From: Xestospongia muta
Lineage: Eukaryota > Porifera > Demospongiae > Haplosclerida > Petrosiidae
NCBI GenBank assembly: GCA_963693285.1
Contig: OY848929.1
Coordinates: forward strand, 1,056,501-1,120,500
DNA: 64,000 nt
Direction of reading: 5' to 3'
The translations under genes and the position numbers were made by a program. Position 1 is the first letter of the stretch; each line of letters starts with the position of its first letter. Below the pieces are notes generated by a model. That model was not told where the DNA came from. It did not search any database and saw only the letters and a list, made by a program, of their open reading frames with translations. Positions 51,672 through 61,082 of the stretch are shown here, piece by piece.

Positions 51672-51814
51672 GCCAATGCCCCAGCCGTATCCTCCTCCTG
51701 CATCTATCCCTCTAGATCCATTTAGATCCATTTCCTCCCCCACCTCCACGTTATGATGACAAGTCATCAAATCAACTTCCTCCTGGTTTTATTGACCCAA
51801 TCAAGAAAATATGA
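51672..51814 (+). pseudogene. Alpha-arrestin 3' fragment (C-tail only)
   Basis: Encodes only the tail (PMPQPYPPPASIPLDPF) with an internal 10-base duplication (GATCCATTTA), then PPPPPRYDD and QLPPGFIDPIKKI to TGA. Everything upstream is missing; the 3' UTR starts AACCTACCATATG as in paralogs 1 and 3. It is the presumed source of the 3' UTR sequence fused behind arrestins 2 and 4. Confidence 0.88.
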
Positions 51815-52190
51815 ACAAAATAACCTACCATATGTTTTTGTTTGTTTTTGATATGCTAACCATTTTGTCATCTTTAATTGATATTATGAGTATATGTATT
51901 ATCAAATAATATATTTGCACTATTGAAATATTCATAGTTCTTGGCCATTTAAAAATGATATATTTTAGTTTTAGTTATTCTACTAGCTTTGAATTTTTTA
52001 GATTGCTTTTGATTAGTTAATTGAATGGTTTTAGAGTTTTAGTATCAATACATCAGTATCAATTGAGTATTTATTATAATTCATAAGATGGATACTCAAT
52101 AGATAATGATGGATATTGAAAGATACAAATAAACTACTGTGAAAACACCAATACAGGAGTACCATAAATGATAGAGAAATAGCCAAATTT

Positions 52191-52918
52191 TTATTTTTTT
52201 ATTGATAAAATGAATGCCCAATAGCCACTGCTAGTTTAAAGGACACAAACAGAATAGAACATAATAAATAAAGCAGCAGAATTAAGCTATTAAAGTACAG
52301 GATATAGTATCATTGATAACACAGAGATAAAGTAAGTAACTGATAGTACATGATAGGTTTAGTGTGATAAGTGATGGTGAGTTGATGGTTAGTAAAGAAG
52401 TATATTTACTTTAGATTTAAAAGTGGTTGGAGGTGAGCTAGATTTTACATGATAATGAAGTGAATTCCACAGAGAGAGAGCAGAAGGGACAAATAAGTTT
52501 TGTGAGAGAAAGGGATGGTAAAGGTGAGAGGATTAAAGTGACAAGAAGCATAACTTTGCAGAGGTTTGCAAATGAAAACATCAGAGGGAAAATAGAAGAG
52601 GTTGTTAGTGATTTTATAGAGAAGACATAATTTGGAAATAGAGCGATGAGTTGAGAGGGCCGGAAGGTTAAAAGATGAGAGAAGAGATGAGTAATCTTTG
52701 TCCCATTTATGAGAGCACATTTTCAGAGCAAAGTGTTGGGTTTTCTCGAGAATTTCAGCATTAGTGGAAGATACAGGTGGGTCCCAAACAGAGGAGCAGT
52801 AGGAAAAATAGAGAATGACAAGAGAGTGATACAGAGTGAGAAGAGTATGAGGAGAAGCATGCTTATAGAAGTTATGGTAGATGATTCCAATGGTTTGACG
52901 AGCTAATGATGGACCTTA
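52191..52918 (-). mobile_element. 3' end of the same LINE, copy 4
   Basis: Same fragment as copy 1 with small deletions (FSHKTYLSLLLSLCGIHF after a frame change). Boundaries and flanks are identical to the other copies. Confidence 0.78.
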
Positions 52919-53095
52919 CAATTTGGTTACTATTATCAGTAGTATATCAAATATAATACAAGTTCAGTCAGGTTGGTCTTTACTTTACAAGATTTCTTTC
53001 TAGGTGTCATCATTTTCATATTTTGTAAGGTCCATCATTTCAATATTTGTGACCTGATTTACAGTAAAGGACCACTTCCGTGAAACCATTTGTAT

Positions 53096-53343
53096 CAAAA
53101 CATCAGATCAGTATCGATATATCCATATCAATACATCGGTATCAATACATTGGTATCAATACATCAGTATCAATACATCAGTGTCAATGCATCTGTATTA
53201 ATACATCCGTATCAATACAGCAGTATCAATACATCAGAATCTATATGTCTGTATCAAAATGTCAGTATCAATATATTGGTATCAATACATCAGTATTAAA
53301 ATGTCAGTATCAAAATGTCAGTATCAATACATCAGTATCAATT
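53096..53343 (+). repeat. 14-bp minisatellite before arrestin 6
   Basis: About 17 units of the ATCAGTATCAATAC family with several one-base variants. Confidence 0.92.
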
Positions 53344-53595
53344 GAGTATTTGTTAGTATTCATAAGTATTCAGCTGCTATACTAAATGAAAGTTGGTTCA
53401 TGCAATCATTTTATTCTTTGATTTTCTTAATTTCATGTACCTCATGTATAGTATTAATAGTGTATTTATGTAATAAAAAGACACGTAAGCGGAAATATAG
53501 AGAGGTAGTCGTAATCATTAATCAGAATAATTGGTATGTATTTATGTACGCGTTAATTATTGCCCAAGACGTTTTCCTTCTTGTTTAATTAAAAT

Positions 53596-54777
53596 ATGAA
53601 GGACTTTCAACTACAGCTCAACTACCCACCTCAGGGAGTCTACTATCCTGGTATGACTGTCACTGGTACAGTATTCGCTGTTAACGATGAACCTAAAGAT
53701 TACAAAGCTATTAAAGTTAGGATTATTGGTTTTGCTCATGTCCATTGGTCAGAATCTACTGTGTCTGAATATAGTGGAAGACGACAGACACGCCATTACT
53801 CAGCTCGTGTAGGTTATCTGAATACATTTATACGTATCTGGGATAAAGATACATCAGCTGGAGGTGGTCAATTTCCTGCTGGTAGTTATCAATATCCTTT
53901 TTCTCTTAAGTTGATTGGAAACAATTTACCAGCTTCTTATGAAGGTACAGTTGGTAAAATAAAGTACACAATAGAAGCTAGAGTAATAAAAGATGGTCTG
54001 CTAAAACGTGATACTGTTCGTAAAACTACAATTAAGATAGCGAATGTGGTAGAGATCAATCGTCCTGATTTATTACAACCAAAATCAATGGAGGTACAAA
54101 AGACCCTTTGTTGTTTGTGTTGTGCTTCTGGTCCTATTGTTATCTTAGCTCGTATACCTCGTACTGGTTACTGTATTCAACAAGATAGTATTCCAGTGGA
54201 AGTATCTGTGGAAAATGGAAGTAGTCGTGAAATACGACAGATTGTTGCCTCTATTCATAAGCTGGTAGATTATACAGCTGAATATCATTATCGCCAAGAT
54301 AGACTTGATGTAGCTACTATTGCTAGTGAGCCAGTACCTGCTCACAACACAACAGTATGGAAACCTCCACCTCTTGCTGTACCAGATACACCTGCCACAT
54401 CAATAAATTGTGGTATCCTTCAAGTGAACTACTTCTTACGAGTAAAAGCTGCTATATCATGGGCCATTAATCCAACTGTTGATATTCCTATAGTACTTGG
54501 TAATGTACCATTGCCAGGAATAGAAGCTGGTCCACAACCAACAATACTGCCACCACAACAAGGACTAGAGCCTCATCCTCCTCTAGGATTTGTGCCACCA
54601 CCCCAGCCACAACCAGAAGATATTCCTTATGCCATACCACCACAGCCAATGCCCCAGCCCTATCCTCCTCCTGCATCTATCCCTCTTAATCCATTTCCTG
54701 CCCCACATCCACGTTATGATCAGAAATCATCAAATCAACTTCGTCCTGGTTTTGTTGACCCAATCAAGAAAATATGA
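53596..54777 (+). CDS. Alpha-arrestin (ARRDC) paralog 6
   Basis: 393 residues, intronless. Closest to paralog 5: variable patch SESTVSEYSGRRQTRHYSAR then VGYLNTFIRIW, and TAEYHYRQDRL in the C-fold where paralog 5 has TAEGHYRQDSL. The conserved CLCCASGPIVI is followed by LARIPRTGYC (Thr to Leu). The tail ends PAPHPRYDQ, so PPxY is lost (HPRY), and the terminal peptide is QLRPGFVDPIKKI. The 3' flank is interrupted by a hAT insertion 108 bases after the stop. Confidence 0.92.
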   Translation: MKDFQLQLNYPPQGVYYPGMTVTGTVFAVNDEPKDYKAIKVRIIGFAHVHWSESTVSEYSGRRQTRHYSARVGYLNTFIRIWDKDTSAGGGQFPAGSYQYPFSLKLIGNNLPASYEGTVGKIKYTIEARVIKDGLLKRDTVRKTTIKIANVVEINRPDLLQPKSMEVQKTLCCLCCASGPIVILARIPRTGYCIQQDSIPVEVSVENGSSREIRQIVASIHKLVDYTAEYHYRQDRLDVATIASEPVPAHNTTVWKPPPLAVPDTPATSINCGILQVNYFLRVKAAISWAINPTVDIPIVLGNVPLPGIEAGPQPTILPPQQGLEPHPPLGFVPPPQPQPEDIPYAIPPQPMPQPYPPPASIPLNPFPAPHPRYDQKSSNQLRPGFVDPIKKI

Positions 54778-54876
54778 ACAAAATAAATTACTATCTTTTT
54801 GGTTAAGTTTTAATATGCTTACCATTTTGTACTCTCTTTAATTGATATTAGAGTGTATCTATTATCAAATAATGTA

Positions 54877-55536
54877 TTTGTACTCATAGGGGTAGGAACC
54901 AGGGGAGCTAGGGGGCTTTAGCCCCCCTAATGTTGATTAAGGGGGGGGCTTAGCCCCCCTAATATTGTTAACAAGTAAAGATTTTGTCCGAGTAAGTACA
55001 GCAAGCCAAGAGATAAAAAAATTACCAAGGTCAGCACCATTTGCAAAGTAATGAACAGTAGCGACTTAGGAAAATCAATGTTCACTGAGGTACACAAGCT
55101 TTTAACCATTTACTTGACTGTGCCAATGACATCCACTACAGCAGAACGAACGTTCTCATCACTTCGAAGACTGAAGAATTTTTTAAGGTCCATAATGACT
55201 CAAAAGAGACTTAATAATGTAGTACTAATGCACACACACAAGGAGCGTACTGATAAGGTAAATTTATTAAGCATCGCAAAGGATTTTGTAACCAGCAACA
55301 AGAGACATGCAAACTATTTTGGACATTATTAACATATTTTATTAGGTCGTGTACATATATATCATTTCTTTAATTCAGTCATAATCATCTGTTATCATTT
55401 AACATAATTTTACAAGGTTTTCAAACTAAAAACTTCTGGGAATGCAACCCCCTGCTCATGGAACAGTTATTACTACTGATAACATTTTAGCCCCCCCCCC
55501 CTAATCCCTACTATCTACTATCCCTATGTTTGTACT
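54877..55536 (+). mobile_element. hAT transposon relic 2 with 8-bp target duplication
   Basis: The element (54885-55528, 644 bp) begins CATAGGGGTAGG and ends TACTATCCCTATG, and is flanked on both sides by TTTGTACT (54877-54884 and 55529-55536), a perfect 8-bp duplication as expected for hAT. Sister spacers have the uninterrupted TATTTGTACTATGTTCT. G/C-rich subterminal blocks (AGGGGGCTTTAGCCCCCC) lie at both ends. Inside, 55051-55332 reads a hAT dimerisation region (LTVPMTSTTAERTFSSLRRL, MTQKRLNNVVLMHTHKERTD) to a stop. The upstream transposase domains are deleted, so it cannot move itself. Confidence 0.88.
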
Positions 55537-56408
55537 ATGTTCTTTTAGTATACTTAAATTGAATTAATTATACTTTGAAATATATATAGTTCTCGGGCCA
55601 TTTAAAAAATACAGTTTTAGTTTTAGTTATATTATTTTAGATTGCTTTTGATTAGTTAATTGAATAGTTTTAGAGTTTTAGTATCAATACATCAGTATCA
55701 ATTGAGTATTTATTATAATTCATAAGATGGATACTCAATAGATAGTGATGGATATTGAAGGACACTAATGAGCTACTGAGAATACATCAACACAAGAGTA
55801 CCATAAATGATAAAGAAATAGCCAAATTTGATTACTGTTGTCAGTAGTACATATATATAACACAGGTTCAGTCAGGTTGGTGTATACTTTAGAAGATTTC
55901 TTCTAGATGTCTTCTTTATCTTTCTGATTTTTGTAAGCTCCATCATTTCAATATTTAATTTTTCTTTAAAGAATTCATATACTACCTAATATACCTACTA
56001 AACACTTATTTATTATCAATAAATACTAATAGTGCTCAATGTTGGATATTGAAGTATATAACTAGGCATATATAGGAGTAGGAAAGAGGGGCCAGGGGGC
56101 TCAGCCCCCAACTTCAAAATTAGGGGGCTAAGCCCCCCTGGTTTCCACTCAAGACTATGTACACAATAACCTCTTGACTGAAGTGGTACTTGCGTTAATT
56201 TGCGTACATTAACAATCAATCACCACATTATTGTATCTTTATACACATAAGGACCGTATTGATAACATAAACTTATTAGAAATAGCTAAAGAGTTTGTTT
56301 CCTTTAACGACAGATGAATTAATTATTTTGTTCATTTTTGATCTTTAATAATAATGCAACTAAATATAAGGTCAGCCCCCCCAACTTAAACTTCATTCCT
56401 ACCCCTCT
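55537..56408. other. Spacer after arrestin 6, with a second G/C-rich foldback segment
   Basis: The continuation of the duplicated spacer (see 51078-51671). At 56075-56145 it contains AGGGGGCTCAGCCCCC and AGGGGGCTAAGCCCCCC, resembling the subterminal blocks of hAT relic 2, perhaps a solo end or a related miniature element. No gene. Confidence 0.5.
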
Positions 56409-56655
56409 GTAACTAGGTAATGTTCCATTGTACACTACCACTCCAACAAACTTAAGGACTGGAACCTCCTTAAGTAGCCATACCTTATCCTCATTGATCA
56501 CCCCAGCCTCAACCAGCAGATATACCCTATTCCATGCAACAAAATCACCTAATGCCTCAGTCCTCTCCTCTCATGCGTCTATGCCTTCCACTACATACCA
56601 CCTCGTTGTGAGGATATTAATTGTTGACCCCATCACAAATAAGATCGAAATATAG
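56409..56655 (+). pseudogene. Alpha-arrestin tail relic
   Basis: GTAACTAGGTAATGTTCCATTG corresponds to the arrestin codons VLGNVPL at the start of the tail. Downstream similarity fades into a segment (ATGCCTCAGTCCTCTCCTCTC) also present in the 38.3-kb fragment, ending with a decayed equivalent of the terminal DPIKK codons. Frames are broken. Confidence 0.6.
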
Positions 56656-56929
56656 TTACAGTTAAAATAAAAGATTCCTAATATTGAATGAATATTTTTA
56701 TTTCGTCTTCGTGTATTTTTTTTTATTTTTTGAATGTACATACTATTTTCTGCTTTCGTTGTAAACTAGCTGGATATGGAAATTTCCTGTAAGAATGTGA
56801 CGATAAAATCTGACATTGAAAGTCTTGAAAGTGTCCAGAAGTTTGCATTAAATTCTATTCCAAAAACTGATACTCAAATTGTGATCACAATCTTCAACTT
56901 TTTAATCTGATTCCATTATTGACTCATAG

Positions 56930-57120
56930 AGTTACTTCTATAATTACTCTCCTCTTCAAATTCATGAAGAATTTCTCTTTTTTCCAAATGGTATTACTCC
57001 AACCTCCTCCTGTTAGATCCTCTCGACACTATAACTCTAACAATTAATGTTTCAGTCCCCTTCTTTCAATCCACTCGTTCACTCTCTCCACTTGTTCTCT
57101 TTGGAACTCATTGCCAAGTA
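56930..57120 (+). mobile_element. Possible LINE reverse-transcriptase C-terminal remnant
   Basis: One frame reads PVRSSRHYNSNN, then SFTLSTCSLWNSLPSK, resembling the SxWNSLP ending of LINE ORF2 proteins. It is unlike the array LINE in detail and on the opposite strand. Short and broken, so tentative. Confidence 0.4.
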
Positions 57121-57441
57121 AGTTTATGTCCTGCCATTCGTGATCATCATTTATAAAACAATGTTATAGCATCACTTGCACCATTCATAGTAATTTCTGT
57201 GTACTATATATATATTCTCATTTTATCCCATCGTATATGTATTCTATTTATAAGCATATGCTATTGAGTGCTATAATGAAAATGAAAAATAAATCGAAAA
57301 ATTATTGTGTATTAATTGATGATACGCCTACGCGTAGTTTCCAATTCCTTTTTATTAAATACTCTACAATCTATGACGAAATGATAATACACAGTCGTCA
57401 GGGATAACTTGTTCGTCCTTGTTAGCTGTTTAAAAATTAAT

Positions 57442-58617
57442 ATGAAGGACTTTAAACTGCAGCTCAACTACCCACCTCAGGGAGTCTACTTTACTGGTAT
57501 GACTGTCACAGGAACAGTACTTGCTGTTAGCGATGAACCTAAAAACTACAAAGCTATTGAAGTTAAGATTATTGGTTTTGCTCATGTCCACTGGTCAGAA
57601 TCTCATGGGTCTGGCGAAAATGTCCGTATTGAGACTTACACATCTCATGAAGATTATCTAGATACATCCGTATGTGTCTGGGATAAAGATACATCAGCTG
57701 GAGGTGGTCAATTTCCTGCTGGCAGTTATCTGTTTCCTTTTTCTCTTCAGTTGGTTGGAAACAATTTACCAGCTTCTTATGAAGGTACAGTTGGTCAAAT
57801 AAAGTACACAATAGAAGCTAGAGTGATAAAGAGTATGCTAAAACGTGATATTCTTTGTGAAACTACAATTAAGGTAGCGAATGTGGTTGAGATCAATCAT
57901 CCTAATTTATTACAACCAAAATCAATGGAGGTAGAAAAGACCCTTTGTTGTTTGTGTTGTGCTTCTGGTCCTATTGTTATAACAACTCGTATACCTCGTA
58001 CTGGTTATTGTGTTATACAAGATAGCATTCCAATGGAAGTATCTGTGGAAAATGGAAGTAGTCGTGAAGTACGACAGATTGTTGCTTCTATTCATAAGCT
58101 GGTAGATTATACAGCTCAAGGTCATCATCGCCATGATAGTCTTGATGTAGCTACTATTGCTAGTGAACCAGTACCTGCTCACAACACAACAATATGGAAA
58201 CCTCCACCTCTTGCTGTACCAGATACACCTGCCACATCAATAAATTGTGGTATCCTTCAAGTGAACTACTTCTTACGAGTAAAAGCTGCTATATCATGGG
58301 CTATTAATCCAACTATTGATATTCCTTTAGTACTTGGTAATGTACCATTGCCAGGAATAGAGGCTACTCCACAACCAACAATATTACTGCCACCACAACA
58401 AGGGCTAGAGCCTCATCCTCCTCTAGGATTTGTGCCACCACCTCAGCCACAACCAGGAGGTATTCCCTATGCCATACCACTACAGCCAATATCCCAGCCT
58501 TATCCTCCTCCCGCGTCTATCCCTCTAGATCCATTTCCTCTCCCACTTCCACATTGTGATGACAAGTCTTCAAATCAACTTCCTCCTGGTTTTGTTGACC
58601 CAATCAAGAAAATATGA
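57442..58617 (+). CDS. Alpha-arrestin (ARRDC) paralog 7
   Basis: 391 residues from ATG 57442, the MKDF start common to the family (an in-frame ATG at 57409 would add 11 residues with no counterpart). It has accumulated more unique changes than paralogs 1-6: SESHGSGENVRIETYTSHED in the patch, YLDTSVCVWDKD for YLNTFIRVWDKD, EARVIKSMLKRDILC with a one-codon deletion, and GYCVIQDSIPMEV. The tail ends PLPLPHCDD, so both Pro and Tyr of the PPxY are gone. The 5' flank lacks the minisatellite, LINE and GGCGTTAATAAT box. It appears to be an older copy. Confidence 0.92.
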   Translation: MKDFKLQLNYPPQGVYFTGMTVTGTVLAVSDEPKNYKAIEVKIIGFAHVHWSESHGSGENVRIETYTSHEDYLDTSVCVWDKDTSAGGGQFPAGSYLFPFSLQLVGNNLPASYEGTVGQIKYTIEARVIKSMLKRDILCETTIKVANVVEINHPNLLQPKSMEVEKTLCCLCCASGPIVITTRIPRTGYCVIQDSIPMEVSVENGSSREVRQIVASIHKLVDYTAQGHHRHDSLDVATIASEPVPAHNTTIWKPPPLAVPDTPATSINCGILQVNYFLRVKAAISWAINPTIDIPLVLGNVPLPGIEATPQPTILLPPQQGLEPHPPLGFVPPPQPQPGGIPYAIPLQPISQPYPPPASIPLDPFPLPLPHCDDKSSNQLPPGFVDPIKKI

Positions 58618-59410
58618 ACAAAATGAATAAAATTGCATTATCGTATAACCCTATATTATTTTATTCCATGTTTATTTTTAATGTGTTTACCATTTTATCC
58701 TTCTTATTCATTATTAGTGTATATCAAATAATACATTTTATTAATGTTGTTCTTAAATTGTTACTTTAAAATATACATAGTTCTTGGTCTGTTAAAAGTC
58801 ATAGTTTTAGTTATTCTAATAGCTTTGAAATTTTAGCTTCACTTTTGATTAGTTAATTCAATACTAATAAGAACTCAAGAGATATTAATATATTAATATA
58901 AGTATATACTTAGTAGGTAACTAGTATACAGATACCTTAGAGAAGAATGATATCAAAAATTGAAATGAAAAGAAGGGCAACTATGACCCCATCAACACAT
59001 AGAAAGATAAAGTAATCATGGTCTTCAAACTATATATGTAATATATTTTTATAATACTGACCACATGTATAGAGTGACCTATTGATCATTATAAAGTATT
59101 GGCTATCATTCTTCATGTCATTTATCGTGCTCCTGTATTGACGTAGTTGATTGTTATTATCTTTCAATATCTATGACTATCTAGTGGGTATCCATCTTAT
59201 GAATACTAATAAACACTCAATTGATACTGATGTACAGTCCTCAATGATTGAAGGATACTAACAATGTACTCAGTACCTATTACAAATCATGGAACCATGG
59301 AGCTACGAATCCATAGGAGCCCATTTTAAATCATGAAATTAACTGAAAAGCAACTATAGAAAACTAATCTACACCTTCTATAATACCAATTAAAGTCCTG
59401 TTTCCCCTTA
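58618..59410. other. Spacer after arrestin 7 with an inverted copy of the array repeat
   Basis: 58775-58870 follows the usual direct spacer (AGTTCTTGGTCTGTTAAAAG, AGTTTTAGTTATTCTA). About 59105-59240 is the reverse complement of the spacer segment seen at 41665-41810. No gene. Confidence 0.6.
59105..59240 (-). repeat. Inverted copy of the arrestin-spacer repeat
   Basis: Read on the minus strand it gives TATCAATTGAGTGTTTATTA, then CATAAGATGGATACCCACTAG, GATATTGAAAGATAATAAC, CAATACAGGAGCACGATAAA. These match the direct copies at 41.7, 44.9, 47.5, 51.2, 52.1 and 55.7 kb. Confidence 0.7.
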
Positions 59411-60225
59411 CATACTATTTCTGTTTCTGTTCTCAGCTTTTTTTAATGTTTAACAACTTTTCATTAAATGTACTACCACAGTAAATATCTCCAAATTTAT
59501 CAACAACTCCAATTTGTCAATTGACAAATTTGGTACTTATTTACTGTGTTAGGACAAAAATGCATGCTATTTCTGCTTCTGTTCTCAGCTTTTTTTAATG
59601 TTTAACAACTTTTCATTAAATGTACTACCACAGTAAATATCTCCAAATTTATCAACAACTCCAATTTGTCAATTGACAAATTTGGTACTTATTTACTGTG
59701 TTAGGACAAAAATGCATGCTATTTCTGCTTCTGTTCTCAGCTTTTTTTAATGTTTAACAACTTTTCATTAAATGTACTACCACAGTAAATATCTCCAAAT
59801 TTATCAACAACTCCAATTTGTCAATTGACAAATTTGGTACTTATTTACTGTGTTAGGACAAAAATGCATGCTATTTCTGCTTCTGTTCTCAGCTTTTTTT
59901 AATGTTTAACAACTTTTCATTAAATGTACTACCACAGTAAATATCTCCAAATTTATCAACAACTCCAATTTGTCAATTGACAAATTTGGTACTTATTTAC
60001 TGTGTTAGGACAAAAATGCATGCTATTTCTGCTTCTGTTCTCAGCTTTTTTTAATGTTTAACAACTTTTCATTAAATGTACTACCACAGTAAATGTCTCC
60101 AAATTTATCAACAACTCCAAATTGTCAATTGACAAATTTGGACTTGTTTACTGAGTTAGGACAAAAATGCATGCTATTTCTGCTTCTGTTCTCAGCTTTT
60201 TTTTAATGTTTAACAACTTTTCATT
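59411..60225 (+). repeat. 152-bp tandem repeat, about 5.4 copies, with internal inverted repeats
   Basis: The marker CATGCTATTTCTGCTTCTG recurs at 59563, 59715, 59867, 60019 and 60170 (diverged first copy at 59411), a period of 152 (last 151). Copies are nearly identical. Each unit contains CACAGTAAATA and its reverse complement TATTTACTGTG about 50 bases apart, CCAAATTT/AAATTTGG inside these, and a central 20-base palindrome (AATTTGTCAATTGACAAATT). The last copy breaks off at an arrestin relic. Confidence 0.95.
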
Positions 60226-60245
60226 GTTTGCTTTAGAATTGTATC

Positions 60246-60492
60246 GTATGTGGTACAGCAAAAATTGGAAAATGGTAGTCATGAAATACAAGAGATATAT
60301 CTTAATGTTTGCAAGTCAATCCATTATTATATTGAAGAATCTATAGTACTGATATTGCTACTGTTTCTGGTCAATCTTCAGATCCTCATAGAACAGTATT
60401 ATGGAAACGTCCTCCTATTGCAATACCAGATACACATACCACATCTGCCAATAGAAGTGAAGTATTCCTTAACCTCATCAAGAAGTTATGAA
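60246..60492 (+). pseudogene. Alpha-arrestin C-fold relic (paralog 8 type)
   Basis: Frames shift between pieces resembling the truncated copy at 61.3-62.1 kb: QQKLENGSHEIQEIYLNVCK (compare VSVENGSGNEIQDIFIHINK), then CGTCCTCCTATTGCAATACC for the RPPIAIPDT block, then CCTCATCAAGAAGTTATGA as a decayed end. Not translatable as a whole. Confidence 0.75.
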
Positions 60493-61082
60493 CAAAGTGG
60501 ATTATTGTAATTATAATGGCTGATATATTTTTATTCCATGTTTTATGTTTTTGTCATAATTTTATTTCCACTACTTATGTGCTCATGTGATTGTACAAAA
60601 TTTATGACTGACACTACAAATTGGATACGCTGTTAGAATTCAAATGTAGCAATAGCATATAAAATTATGTTAGTATTTTTAGTAAATGTAAAAGTGTTAA
60701 AGACACAATGTAGATAAGTCCCAGACTATAACAACCAAAGTTCATTGTTTTAGTTGCAATAGTCAGACTAATGAGTATAAATTAATTGATTCAAAAAAAA
60801 ATTTGAACAAAGTTTTATGGGTTGCTTCTGTACCAAGTGTGTGTTACAGATTCTTTTAATACATTTGGAGTCTTTATCTTGGATCATGACATATATTCCA
60901 GACTTGTAATTTATATTGGTATCAATGCAACTTGAATTTTTTTCCTTTCTCATCAGACACAATTAATCAGAGCTCCAATAGAACATCAGTTAATGATAAT
61001 TATAAAGCATAGATGACGTTACTTTACAAATACAACTGCTGTTGTTTCTAAATGTCATAATCTTGTCTGGTCTAACCCACAG
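60493..61082. other. Spacer between arrestin relics
   Basis: AT-rich sequence with no recognised gene, repeat or RNA. Confidence 0.5.

Noticed and set aside
39088..58182. Recurrent antisense open frames of about 86 codons (MSRYWFTSNSSYIK type) opposite every arrestin
   Set aside because: They recur only because the sense gene is conserved; no promoter, no independent similarity, and they change freely where the sense codons vary silently.
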